From HGM04593 sp045654645 (lineage in GTDB: Bacteria; Bacteroidota; Bacteroidia; Bacteroidales; Bacteroidaceae): a DNA stretch of 64,000 nt. The stretch is from the NCBI GenBank assembly GCA_045654645.1, contig JAZONR010000046.1:1-64000 (forward strand), read 5' to 3'. Shown one piece after another: positions 1-7,111 of the stretch (positions within the stretch are counted from its first letter, which is position 1; every line of letters starts with the position of its first letter). Made by a program: the position numbers and the translations under genes. Under the pieces are notes generated by a model, which saw nothing but the letters and a program-made list of their open reading frames with translations, searched no databases and had not been told where the DNA came from.

Positions 1-47
1 GGCAGAAATAAAAAATAAAAGCAACCTCCAATAGGGTTGTCCTTTTT

Positions 48-73
48 CGGCGGTGAATTAAATTTCACCGCCG
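48..73. terminator. Hairpin ending the unseen upstream gene
   Basis: Two 10-base arms (48-57 and 64-73, CGGCGGTGAA and its complement) flank a 6-base loop, and ATTTTGTTT follows. This is a good intrinsic terminator for a gene lying left of the window. A weaker inverted repeat (ACAATCT at 87-93, AGATTGT at 105-111) follows. I see no coding sequence in 1-322. Confidence 0.6.
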
Positions 74-267
74 ATTTTGTTTATTTACAATCTGTTAGGT
101 TGTTAGATTGTGAAACGACTTTTCGTGCAATAATCGCTTAACCCGTAATATTACTTATTGAGTGTAGTCTTCTATGTAGTCTAAATTAAATGCGATTTGT
201 TATACAGGCAATAAGTCGTATGATAACTATTATCCTTTTATTTATTGAAAATTCATAGGTCAGAAAT

Positions 268-306
268 TTTGCTAACTCAACTATTGTTCGTATATTTGCG
301 AACAAT
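268..306 (+). promoter_or_regulatory. Promoter and ArsR operator of the ars operon
   Basis: TTTG at 268-271, a 19-base spacer and TATATTTG at 291-298 match the Bacteroidetes promoter form. The -7 element is the exact centre of a perfect inverted repeat: ATTGTTCG at 283-290 and CGAACAAT at 299-306. A repressor bound there would block the promoter, as expected for autoregulation by ArsR. The promoter position also supports starting arsR at 323 rather than at the upstream in-frame ATG at 245. Confidence 0.75.
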
Positions 307-322
307 TAAACGGCAAAAGACA

Positions 323-649
323 ATGGTAAATAAGGACTATACCGTTAAGCAAGAGCAAGTTGCACGCTTTGCAAAGGCAATGGGACACCCTGCACGCATT
401 GCGATAATGAACTTTCTTGCCAAGCAGACCACCTGTTATTTCGGAGATATTCACGAGGAGTTACCGATAGCCAAAGCTACCGTATCGCAGCACCTCAAAG
501 AGTTAAAAGAGGCGGGCTTGATACAGGGAGAGGTCGAAACACCGAAGGTTAAGTATTGTATCAACCGAGAGAATTGGCGACTTGCAAAGGCTTTGTTCGT
601 TGAGTTTTTCGACGACTGCGCCTGCAAAAAGGAGAGTTGCTGTAAATAA
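323..649 (+). CDS. arsR: ArsR-family metalloid-responsive repressor
   Basis: A 108-aa winged-helix repressor that should bind the operator at 283-306 and release it when trivalent arsenic binds. The recognition helix lies at about residues 50-66 (KATVSQHLKELKEAGLI). Cysteines cluster at the C terminus (C99, C101, C106, C107), with others at C38 and C79. A C-terminal Cys cluster is a plausible As(III) site, but which residues bind is inferred. An upstream in-frame ATG at 245 would add 26 residues lying across the promoter, so 323 is preferred. It is the first gene of the ars operon. The family call is secure; the inducer is inferred from the neighbours. Confidence 0.9.
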   Translation: MVNKDYTVKQEQVARFAKAMGHPARIAIMNFLAKQTTCYFGDIHEELPIAKATVSQHLKELKEAGLIQGEVETPKVKYCINRENWRLAKALFVEFFDDCACKKESCCK

Positions 650-672
650 CAGCCTCTTTTTTTGGAAACAAT

Positions 673-690
673 GTTCGTTGTTCTACGAAC
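673..690 (+). promoter_or_regulatory. Second ArsR-like inverted repeat
   Basis: GTTCG at 673-677 and CGAAC at 686-690 are separated by 8 bases, the same arm sequence and spacing as the operator before arsR. It lies in the 66-base gap before the next gene. It may be a second operator, giving separate control of the effector genes. No clear promoter accompanies it. Confidence 0.5.
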
Positions 691-715
691 TACAAATAAC
701 ATAAAATTCAAAGCT

Positions 716-1147
716 ATGAGAAAAGTATTAGTGATTCTTACCCTATGCGTGGGTATGGTGGCTTGCTCGGGAGGCAAGACCAAGAGTGTGGCTGAAAATC
801 AGCAGACTAAAAAAGATGTTGTTGAGGTGCTTTACTTCCACGGAGCGCAACGCTGTGCCACTTGTATGGCGATTGAGAAAAACACCAAGGAGTTGTTAGA
901 GGCGGCTTATGCTGAGCCGTTGAAAAGCGGCAAGGTGGTATTTCGCTCGGTGGATATTACCAAGGAGGAGGCTCTTGCCGAGCGTTATGAGGTTAGTTGG
1001 TCATCGCTTATTTTCGTTGATTACGACAAAAGCGGAAACGAGAGTGCAGCAAATCTAACAGAATTTGCTTTCGGCAATGCCCGCACCGCTCCCGATAAGT
1101 TCAAAGAGGGTTTGTCGGAGCGGATAACAGAAATGCTTAACAACTAA
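716..1147 (+). CDS. arsF: ArsF-like thioredoxin-fold lipoprotein
   Basis: A 143-aa protein with a lipoprotein signal (GMVAC, lipidated C17) and a redox pair C47-A-T-C50 in a thioredoxin-like context (VEVLYFHGAQRCATC). It resembles the ArsF subunit of ArsEFG systems, which have been linked to reduction of nitroaromatic arsenicals in Shewanella putrefaciens; that link is family knowledge, not visible here. It probably sits on the periplasmic side of the inner membrane and receives electrons from the CcdA-like protein 4 bases downstream. An earlier in-frame ATG (662) lies upstream of the inverted repeat and would spoil the signal peptide, so 716 is chosen. Confidence 0.7.
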   Translation: MRKVLVILTLCVGMVACSGGKTKSVAENQQTKKDVVEVLYFHGAQRCATCMAIEKNTKELLEAAYAEPLKSGKVVFRSVDITKEEALAERYEVSWSSLIFVDYDKSGNESAANLTEFAFGNARTAPDKFKEGLSERITEMLNN

Positions 1148-1151
1148 TGCT

Positions 1152-1859
1152 ATGGAGTGGTTACAATCAATGTTGGATAGTTCCTCAACGCCCGCAGTAA
1201 CGGCATTTCTGCTCGGACTGCTCACGGCACTTTCGCCCTGCCCGTTGGCTACCAATATCGCAGCCATCGGCTACATTGGCAAGCATATCGAGAGCCGAAA
1301 AGGGGTGTTTGTGCAAGGCTTGCTCTACACTTTGGGGCGTACGATTGCCTACACGCTGCTTGGTGTGGTGTTGATTGCAATTTTAAGAAGCGGTGCGAGC
1401 GTATTTGGCATTCAAAAGTTTATTGCCACTTATGGGGAGTTGATTCTACCTCCTGCCTTGTTGCTTATCGGTCTGTTTATGCTATTTGGCAACCGACTAA
1501 ATCTGCCGTCATTCGGCTTTGGAGGTAAGGACGAGGGACTTGCTCAACGAGGCGGATTCGGTGCGTTGATATTGGGTGTACTCTTTGCATTGGCATTCTG
1601 CCCTACAAGCGGGGTGCTCTATTTTGGTATGCTGATTCCGATGTCGGCGAGCGCAACTATGGGCTACCTGTTACCAACACTATTTGCCATTGCAACCGCC
1701 TTGCCCGTAATTGTTGTAGCGTGGATATTGGCATTCAGCGCAGGGCAGATTGGGGCGGTCTATGGCAAGATGCAGGTCATTCAGAAGTGGCTCAATATAG
1801 TGGTAGGCATACTATTTATTTCAATCGGGATTTATTATTGTTTAACAATTTACATTTAA
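1152..1859 (+). CDS. arsG: ArsG/CcdA-like membrane protein
   Basis: A 235-aa polytopic membrane protein of the CcdA/DsbD transmembrane family, with about six helices. The two helix cysteines that pass electrons in this family are present: C30 in LSPCPLATN and C150 in FCPTSGV. Two roles are possible: moving electrons from cytoplasmic thioredoxin to the periplasmic ArsF-like lipoprotein, or efflux of aromatic arsenicals as proposed for ArsG. The sequence cannot separate these. It starts 4 bases after arsF and is followed 5 bases later by a small thioredoxin, so all three are probably co-translated. Confidence 0.7.
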   Translation: MEWLQSMLDSSSTPAVTAFLLGLLTALSPCPLATNIAAIGYIGKHIESRKGVFVQGLLYTLGRTIAYTLLGVVLIAILRSGASVFGIQKFIATYGELILPPALLLIGLFMLFGNRLNLPSFGFGGKDEGLAQRGGFGALILGVLFALAFCPTSGVLYFGMLIPMSASATMGYLLPTLFAIATALPVIVVAWILAFSAGQIGAVYGKMQVIQKWLNIVVGILFISIGIYYCLTIYI

Positions 1860-1864
1860 GAATT

Positions 1865-2098
1865 ATGGAAATCAAGATTTTAGGAACAGGTTGTGGCAAG
1901 TGCAAGACAACCTACGCAGTTATAGAAAAAGTCATTAAGGAGAACAACATCACAGCGACACTTACAAAGGTCGAGGATATTATGGAGATAATGAACTACA
2001 ACATCCTTGCAACCCCAGCCGTAGTGGTTGATGACGAAGTGAAAATCAAGGGCTATGTACCAAGTGAAACCGAGATTAAAGAGTTATTGGGCGTATGA
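1865..2098 (+). CDS. Small thioredoxin-fold redox protein
   Basis: A 77-aa cytoplasmic protein with a CGKC active site (C10 and C13) at the end of the first strand, typical of the MTH895/TM0996 redox-active disulfide family. It is a likely electron donor to the CcdA-like protein just upstream, and perhaps to the arsenate reductase downstream. The ATG at 1865 is chosen because an earlier in-frame ATG (1721) lies inside arsG and gives no sensible sequence. Its stop overlaps the start of the next gene (ATGA at 2095-2098). It may correspond to the ArsE position of ArsEFG operons, which is only a guess. Confidence 0.75.
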   Translation: MEIKILGTGCGKCKTTYAVIEKVIKENNITATLTKVEDIMEIMNYNILATPAVVVDDEVKIKGYVPSETEIKELLGV

Positions 2099-3063
2099 TA
2101 CAGCAATTTGCAGATTGGTTGGTTTATGGCATCTTCGGGTTAGATGCCACCACACCATTGGGCACGGCTGTCAATTTCTTCTTTTACGACAGCATTAAGA
2201 TTATAATACTGCTTTTCAGTATAAGTTTCGTGATGGGCATTATCAACGCCTACTTCCCCATTGAGCGGCTACGCCAATACCTCGCCACGCATAAACTCTA
2301 TGGCTTGGACTACTTCTTGGCGGCTCTCTTCGGTGGTATTACTCCGTTCTGCTCCTGCTCATCGGTGCCACTCTTTATCGGCTTTGTCAAGGGTGGAATC
2401 CCATTAGGCGTAACGCTGACATTCCTTATAGCCTCGCCTTTGGTTAGTGAGGTGGCTGTGGCAATGTTCCTCGGCTCGTTTGGAGTTAAGGCAACTCTAA
2501 TTTATGTTGTGAGCGGTACGCTGCTGTCAATGATTGCGGGCTTTATATTGAGCCGTATGCACCTTGAACCCTATTTGAGCGATTGGGTAAAGGCTGCACA
2601 AGCACACTCTTCGGAGCAGAGCCAACTTTGGGAGGCAGAGAAAACACCATTCATCAAGCGACTGCCCACTATTACCCGTGAGTCGTGGGGCATTGTGCGA
2701 GGCGTTTTACTCTATATTCTGATTGGTATCGGCATTGGTGCTACGATGCACGGCTATGTGCCAGAAGGCTTCTTTGAGCAATACCTCTCGGCTGAAAATT
2801 GGTGGGGCGTGCCACTTGCTGTGGTGCTTGCAGTACCAATGTATGCCAATGCTGCGGGCATTGTGCCCATCATCGAGGTATTTGTAGCAAAGGGTATTCC
2901 GCTAGGCACAGCCATAGCCTTTATGATGGCTATCATTGGACTATCTATCCCCGAAGCGACGATGCTCAAAAAGGTGATGACATGGCGGCTGATTGGTATC
3001 TTCTTCGGCGTGGTAACGCTGTTGATTGTCATTTCAGGATATTTATTTAATTGGATTCTATGA
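2095..3063 (+). CDS. arsP: ArsP-type permease (DUF318)
   Basis: A 322-aa inner-membrane permease with about eight helices. It carries the family hallmark TPFCSCSSVP (C86, C88) and the matching second-half motif in AVPMYANAAG. Members such as Campylobacter ArsP export trivalent organoarsenicals, methylarsenite and aromatic forms. Its place after the ArsF/ArsG pair fits a detoxification route in which organic arsenicals are reduced and then expelled. It overlaps both neighbours by four bases, so translation is coupled. The substrate is inferred. Confidence 0.8.
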   Translation: MIQQFADWLVYGIFGLDATTPLGTAVNFFFYDSIKIIILLFSISFVMGIINAYFPIERLRQYLATHKLYGLDYFLAALFGGITPFCSCSSVPLFIGFVKGGIPLGVTLTFLIASPLVSEVAVAMFLGSFGVKATLIYVVSGTLLSMIAGFILSRMHLEPYLSDWVKAAQAHSSEQSQLWEAEKTPFIKRLPTITRESWGIVRGVLLYILIGIGIGATMHGYVPEGFFEQYLSAENWWGVPLAVVLAVPMYANAAGIVPIIEVFVAKGIPLGTAIAFMMAIIGLSIPEATMLKKVMTWRLIGIFFGVVTLLIVISGYLFNWIL

Positions 3064-3473
3064 GAGTATTGATTTTATGTACAGGTAATAGTTGCCGTAG
3101 CCAAATTGCACACGGCTTCTTGCAATCGTTTGACAAGAGTTTAGAAGTTCATTCAGCAGGAACAAACCCTGCATCGCTGGTAAACCCGCAAGCCATCCAA
3201 GTTATGCACGAGGTGGGTATCGATATATCTACACATACACCCAAAAGTGTGGAAATTTATCTAAATGACGAGTGGGACTATGTGATAACAGTTTGTGGCG
3301 GAGCAAATGAGACCTGTCCGATGTTTGTAGGTAAGGTAGGCAAACGACTACACATTGGCTTTGATGACCCAGCAAATTCAACCGATATAAATGAGTTTCG
3401 CCGAGTAAGAGATGAAATTAAGAGCAAATTATTGTCATTTTATTCATCTAACATTCAATCGCAGTCCCACTAA
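3060..3473 (+). CDS. arsC: Arsenate reductase, low-molecular-weight phosphatase type
   Basis: A 137-aa protein with the P-loop CTGNSCRS at residues 7-14 (C7 nucleophile, R13 anion binding) and a downstream aspartate in a DDPA context. It should reduce arsenate to arsenite in the cytoplasm, probably with thioredoxin as electron donor. The start at 3060 overlaps the arsP stop (ATGA); an alternative ATG at 3051 would add MDS. It is the last gene of the ars operon. The last 15 residues look poorly conserved. I see no obvious terminator right after it. Confidence 0.85.
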   Translation: MRVLILCTGNSCRSQIAHGFLQSFDKSLEVHSAGTNPASLVNPQAIQVMHEVGIDISTHTPKSVEIYLNDEWDYVITVCGGANETCPMFVGKVGKRLHIGFDDPANSTDINEFRRVRDEIKSKLLSFYSSNIQSQSH

Positions 3474-3589
3474 ATAATCTAACAACCATTTGAGTTATAT
3501 GGCAACCGAAGCGTAATATAAAAAATCTCGGTGTAACAAAATAAAAATAATTTTTTTGTTATCTTTGCAGAAAATTATCCTCCCAGAGG

Positions 3590-3762
3590 AAGAGGAGTAA
3601 TAGATTTTGAGAGATTTTAAGGACAATTAAAAACGTATTTTGGCACTACTCAATAGGTCATAGACTGCCCGAATACTACCCTAACGAGATAGTCAGTTAT
3701 ATACTGGTGGTTATCAGGGAGTAAAAAGTGGTCAAGACTTCTTTGACGAGGAGGAATATTAA
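3590..3762 (+). pseudogene. Decayed gene end with the FFDEEEY tail (copy A)
   Basis: Fragments in two different frames read like one protein: HRLPEYYPNEI near 3652-3690, then YTGGYQGVKSGQDFFDEEEY-stop at 3700-3762. Frame changes and an internal stop break it. A -7-like TATCTTTG lies at 3560-3567. The last seven codons recur in four more places in this region, so this is the longest surviving remnant of the parent gene. I do not recognise the parent family. Confidence 0.45.
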
Positions 3763-3838
3763 TTAATTTCCAAGCGATTAAATCGCATAAATAATTGAGA
3801 ATCACGCACAAGCAGTCAGACAAATTTTGTTTGACTGC
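3748..3838 (+). repeat. Cassette repeat A with hairpin
   Basis: This stretch, from the acidic tail codons through a hairpin (GCAGTCAGACAAA at 3812-3824 and its near-complement ending at 3838), is almost identical to 4489-4576. The two copies flank the lipoprotein gene at 3901. No U tract follows the hairpin here. The rest of 3839-3900 is AT-rich and shows no clear promoter. Confidence 0.7.
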
Positions 3839-3900
3839 ATTCCTTACTAGTTTTTAAATTATCAAATAAATTATAGCCTTTCTGAAAATATCATATTAAT

Positions 3901-4365
3901 ATGCTGAAACACTTTTTTTATTTTACGTTATTTTTTTGCTTTACATTGCTAAATTCTTGTTCTGAGAATAATATAGGCATATCTGAGAATAATATAAGCA
4001 TAGATGATGCAGATGCATTTGTTGGAGTTTACTCAGTTAGCATTGTTGAAAATATAATATGGGGCAATAGTTCCGGAACAATTAATGATAATGGAACAAT
4101 TAGAATAACAAAGTTGTCTGCAAATAGAGTACAAATTGATGGGTATATAAGCACTCAAGCAGAGATATCCGGAACTTCTATATTTTTAAAAGGAAGTACA
4201 TATTCAGACAACACAGGATACTTTACAACATCATATGGGACAGGCACACTTAATAAAAATATTTTAACTTTCACAGCATACCAAACCGGGCAACTCGCTT
4301 CAAACGGTACTTTATATCCGTATCGTAACACAAGTTACTTTACAGCAACAAGAAATTCTCAATAA
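3901..4365 (+). CDS. Predicted lipoprotein of the cassette array
   Basis: A 154-aa protein of unrecognised family. It has a lipoprotein signal peptide ending LLNSC (about C20), then a Ser/Thr/Asn-rich, beta-strand-like body with alternating short hydrophobic stretches. It should be anchored in the periplasm or outer membrane. It is enclosed by two near-identical repeats (A at 3748-3838, B at 4489-4576), so it is a cassette of its own. By analogy with the downstream exported partners it could be an immunity protein whose effector is gone, but nothing in its sequence shows this. Codon use is AT-rich like its neighbours and unlike the core genes. Confidence 0.65.
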   Translation: MLKHFFYFTLFFCFTLLNSCSENNIGISENNISIDDADAFVGVYSVSIVENIIWGNSSGTINDNGTIRITKLSANRVQIDGYISTQAEISGTSIFLKGSTYSDNTGYFTTSYGTGTLNKNILTFTAYQTGQLASNGTLYPYRNTSYFTATRNSQ

Positions 4366-4488
4366 ATGAGTTTTTGAGTAGGGTGGCTATATATTCCACA
4401 TCTCGTTTTATCAAAAATCTATTTATCTATTTTACAAACAGAACAGTTTATCTAATAGACCATCAATATAGATAAACATCCTCAACTA

Positions 4489-4576
4489 AGAAGAATACTA
4501 ATTAATTTCCAAGCGATTAAATCGCATAAATAATTGAGAATCACACACAAGCAGTCAAACAAATTTGTTTGACTGC
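4489..4576 (+). terminator. Cassette repeat B ending in a strong terminator
   Basis: Near-identical to 3748-3838, but the acidic tail is degraded to EEY-stop. It ends in a perfect 26-base palindrome (4551-4576, arms GCAGTCAAACAAA) followed by TTTCTTTTTT, so here the hairpin is a proper intrinsic terminator. Confidence 0.75.
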
Positions 4577-4628
4577 TTTCTTTTTTGTTAAAACATGTCA
4601 AAAAAGAAGGGAGTTTTGAAAGAATATC

Positions 4629-4660
4629 TTGACAAATGATTATAATCTATTGTATCTTAG
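4629..4660 (+). promoter_or_regulatory. Promoter of the intact effector cassette
   Basis: TTGACAA starts at 4629 and TATCTTAG lies at 4653-4660, 21 bases after the TTG. The same TTGACA plus TATNTT arrangement occurs at 6343-6373 and 11370-11401 in the decayed cassettes. A leader of about 90 bases follows; part of it (4690-4720) matches 6402-6431 at 24 of 30 bases. Confidence 0.6.
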
Positions 4661-4749
4661 AACCAAAGAAAAACACAGTGGCAAAACAGCAACCTTACCA
4701 CGCAAGCCATACAATAATTTTGCGATATTATTAACTAAAATCTAATTTT

Positions 4750-5343
4750 ATGGCAAATTATTTGAACAAACCAAGTATTTTTGATATTGCAACAGCATTT
4801 GAGGATGGGCAAGAGGGGGAAATAAAACAAAAGACAAAAACAAATGTTGTTGTAAATACAACTAGAATCGGGTATGGTAAGAAGAGCACTGTAAGCAAAT
4901 TTATTGCAATGGCATACGATGAAACAGGCAATAAAGTGGACTCAATAAAAGGTTATTTTCTTGAACCAGAAACAGACTATAATAGAGCAAAAATAAAAAA
5001 TAGTGATACATCAATTGCACAAGGAAACTACAAAGTCGTTCCTAAGAAAATATTAGAAGAAAGGATAAACACAGAAAGAAGAAGAAAAAGAGGGGAAACA
5101 GATATTCAATTAACTTATCAATGGTATGTAGATAGTGTGCCAGGTCGTAGTGGCATTGCCATACATACTGGTAATTATGGAAAGGATACGGAAGGCTGTT
5201 TCTTGCCTGGCGAAAATTATTCATATGACAAAAAGACAGAAACTTACAATGTTTGGGAATCCAAGAAAAAAGCAAAAGAACTTTTTGATTTTTTTGACAA
5301 CTACGGACATAATGGAATAAAAATAAATGTAGATTCCGAGTAA
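4750..5343 (+). CDS. Putative peptidoglycan-active effector, DUF5675/YkuD-like
   Basis: A 197-aa protein with no signal peptide. Residues 1-95 form a basic, Lys-rich N-terminal part. The C-terminal half has SIAQGNYKVVPKK, then GIAIHTGNYGKDTEGCF near residues 135-152. The order His-Gly...Thr-x-Gly-Cys resembles the catalytic signature of L,D-transpeptidases and the DUF5675 family. An L,D-transpeptidase fold used as a toxin is known for the type VI effector Tlde1 of Salmonella; relation to that is inference. A 3' fragment of a paralogue lies at 11418-11618, again next to a paralogue of gene 5369. The missing signal peptide suggests delivery by a dedicated export route. A housekeeping role in cell-wall work cannot be excluded. 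Confidence 0.6.
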   Translation: MANYLNKPSIFDIATAFEDGQEGEIKQKTKTNVVVNTTRIGYGKKSTVSKFIAMAYDETGNKVDSIKGYFLEPETDYNRAKIKNSDTSIAQGNYKVVPKKILEERINTERRRKRGETDIQLTYQWYVDSVPGRSGIAIHTGNYGKDTEGCFLPGENYSYDKKTETYNVWESKKKAKELFDFFDNYGHNGIKINVDSE

Positions 5344-5368
5344 TGTATTTTTAGAAACAATTAATCTT

Positions 5369-6001
5369 ATGAAACAGATTTTTCTTACGCTATTGCTATT
5401 TGCGACGCTACTTTCAACAGCCACAGCACAATATTTCCCTGTTGACACTGCACTGCTGAATAAAACATACAGAAAATTATTGAAAAATCCACAATCAAAG
5501 GAGTTACAACTAGATTTTTTCAAGGCATTTCCTGATAATTGGGACGATTTTAACTCAACTTATAAATACAGCGACAAGGATGGGTACGACTTGTCAATGT
5601 ACAGCCAAGCATATGAGCACATAAAGGCTCTCGCGGAATGTTATGCGATAAACGACACTCTATACTGTAATAAGTTAATAGCATTATCGGTTGGGGCCTC
5701 GCTTGACGCCGATGCACCAAACCATCTGCAAGGATTGCTACATTACACTATGCAACATAGAAATGATGTATTCCTATATTGTTTGTCAGAAATAGAAAAA
5801 GGACATCAGATGCAATTTTGGCAATTCTATTGGTCGAACATTATTGATGGCAATCACCAACAAGAGGAATTCAACAAGCTCTATAACAAGAACAAGGAAA
5901 AGTACCCCGCGATGATGAAAACGATGTCTATCGCTTTTGAATATTTCAACACAGGAGTGCTTTTTATGGAAGACTTCAAAAATGTGATGAACAGCAAATA
6001 A
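5369..6001 (+). CDS. Exported partner, putative immunity protein
   Basis: A 210-aa protein with a cleavable signal peptide (MKQIFLTLLLFATLLSTATA, then QYFPVDTALLN), so it is periplasmic. The mature part is helical and rich in Tyr, Asn and Lys. It starts 25 bases after the YkuD-like gene. A clear paralogue lies at 11615-12319: PVDTALLNKTYRKL matches PIDTAKLNNAYRAL, and GHQMQFWQFYWS matches GHRMQFWQFCWS. Both copies sit directly after the same toxin-like domain. Pairing, export and duplication all fit an immunity protein against a periplasmic cell-wall enzyme. I do not recognise the family, so the role is inferred from context. Confidence 0.6.
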   Translation: MKQIFLTLLLFATLLSTATAQYFPVDTALLNKTYRKLLKNPQSKELQLDFFKAFPDNWDDFNSTYKYSDKDGYDLSMYSQAYEHIKALAECYAINDTLYCNKLIALSVGASLDADAPNHLQGLLHYTMQHRNDVFLYCLSEIEKGHQMQFWQFYWSNIIDGNHQQEEFNKLYNKNKEKYPAMMKTMSIAFEYFNTGVLFMEDFKNVMNSK

Positions 6002-6126
6002 CAAATAAGTCTTATATTTTTATTGCTTTTTTACAACCCTGTATGTATCTTTCAAACGCATATTTACTATTTTCAGTCAGACAAGACACAATATAGAAAC
6101 AAGCATAAACCCAATACAACATCTTA

Positions 6127-6227
6127 GCGTATTTTAGCGCAAAATAAACTTGTTTAATCAGAAGACATTTATCTTTATTTATTGGAGTTCAAATAACATT
6201 TATTTCTTTGACGAAGAGGAGCATTGA
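6127..6227 (+). repeat. Cassette repeat C with FFDEEEH tail
   Basis: About 100 bases shared with 6967-7067 and 9779-9882: a GTATTTTA-like start, AAACTTGTTTAATCA, GACATTTATC, then a coding tail NNIYFFDEEEH-stop (stop at 6225-6227). It follows the exported partner gene by 125 bases. Confidence 0.75.
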
Positions 6228-6260
6228 TTAGGAACAAATCGGTAAAACACTGATTTTCAA

Positions 6261-6294
6261 CAAGGAAACGAGTTAAAATTGACTTGTTTCCTTG
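6261..6294 (+). terminator. Hairpin after repeat C
   Basis: CAAGGAAAC (6261-6269) and GTTTCCTTG (6286-6294) pair, and the stem extends inward with one mismatch. TTCGTTTGTT follows. The same block, with changes, recurs at 11299-11330. It would end the 4750-6001 transcript before the next promoter. Confidence 0.6.
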
Positions 6295-6342
6295 TTCGTT
6301 TGTTAAAGTAAACAAAATAGTAAATCTTTTCCCGACGAGGTA

Positions 6343-6373
6343 TTGACAACCGATAGTTGAGGTTGTATATTTG
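6343..6373 (+). promoter_or_regulatory. Promoter of the second, decayed cassette
   Basis: TTGACAA from 6343, 20 bases after the TTG, then TATATTTG at 6366-6373. The whole stretch from the upstream hairpin to TAGCAATTCA (about 6391-6400) closely matches 11262-11424. Confidence 0.7.
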
Positions 6374-6418
6374 GGGTAATAATAAGAAAGTAGCAATTCA
6401 ACAACCTTGTAACGGTAA

Positions 6419-6544
6419 CCATACAATAATTCAGTAGGATACTATTTAGGCAACCAAGCTATAATCAATGGTTGGAGTGAAGAAGAACTTTTAAATCAAG
6501 TAATAAACGCAGCAAACAATGGAAGGCTTAAAATTATTGAATAA
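6419..6544 (+). pseudogene. C-terminal remnant of a lost effector gene
   Basis: An open frame from 6419 to the TAA at 6542-6544 reads GYYLGNQAIINGWSEEE, then LLNQVINAANNGRLKIIE. It looks like the natural C terminus of a protein. Its upstream part joins directly to the cassette leader (CCATACAATAATT, which also occurs before gene 4750), so the 5' coding part appears deleted. Its last 26 bases overlap the start of the lipoprotein gene at 6519, the coupling expected of an effector-immunity pair. The family is not recognised. Confidence 0.5.
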
Positions 6545-6959
6545 GATTGCAGTATTTACTATTAGTATATTCCTGTTTATAAGTTGTAACCCAAGTGAGC
6601 CCAAACTAGAACTACAACTAAAAAAGCAAGCTATTGGAGAAGCATTCTCTTTTGAAGACTACTGCGAAGAAAAATATGACAGCATATATTTAATACACCC
6701 CTATGATGACGAAAATGTTATATGGTCATTACCATACAATATGTCAAAAAGACTGAGAGAAAAATGTTGTTATACAACAGACGACACTTTTGTTAGAATT
6801 ATTTTCATAGACAACGACACGGTAAAATCATATACAGAAATTGGGAACTGGAGTGCATACTTTTCTTCATCTGAAATTACTCACTATGGACCGAAATTCC
6901 CTTTTGAACAGAAATTTATATTAGACGAGAATCGATATGTTCATATATACAAGGAATAG
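6519..6959 (+). CDS. Predicted lipoprotein, putative orphan immunity protein
   Basis: A 146-aa protein with a lipoprotein signal (FLFISC, about C23). The body is rich in acidic and aromatic residues and ends FPFEQKFILDENRYVHIYKE. The end of a close paralogue survives at 9550-9774. It overlaps the effector remnant at 6419-6544 and shares the promoter at 6343, then is followed 7 bases later by repeat D. A lipid anchor puts it in the periplasm or outer membrane. The likely role is protection against an effector no longer encoded here. The family is not recognised and the function is inferred from position only. Confidence 0.6.
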   Translation: MEGLKLLNKIAVFTISIFLFISCNPSEPKLELQLKKQAIGEAFSFEDYCEEKYDSIYLIHPYDDENVIWSLPYNMSKRLREKCCYTTDDTFVRIIFIDNDTVKSYTEIGNWSAYFSSSEITHYGPKFPFEQKFILDENRYVHIYKE

Positions 6960-6966
6960 TATTTTG

Positions 6967-7067
6967 CCGTATTTTGACACAAAATAAACTTGTTTAATCA
7001 AAAGACATTTATCATAAATCATTGACATTCAAATATCATTCACTTCTTCGACGAAGAGGAGTATTAA
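6967..7067 (+). repeat. Cassette repeat D with FFDEEEY tail
   Basis: The same repeat as 6127-6227 and 9779-9882. Its coding tail reads HSNIIHFFDEEEY-stop, with the stop at 7065-7067. It begins only 7 bases after the lipoprotein stop. Confidence 0.75.
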
Positions 7068-7111
7068 TGGGTTGAAAAAGATTTAACACCTAAATATCAA
7101 CGATTTACAAT

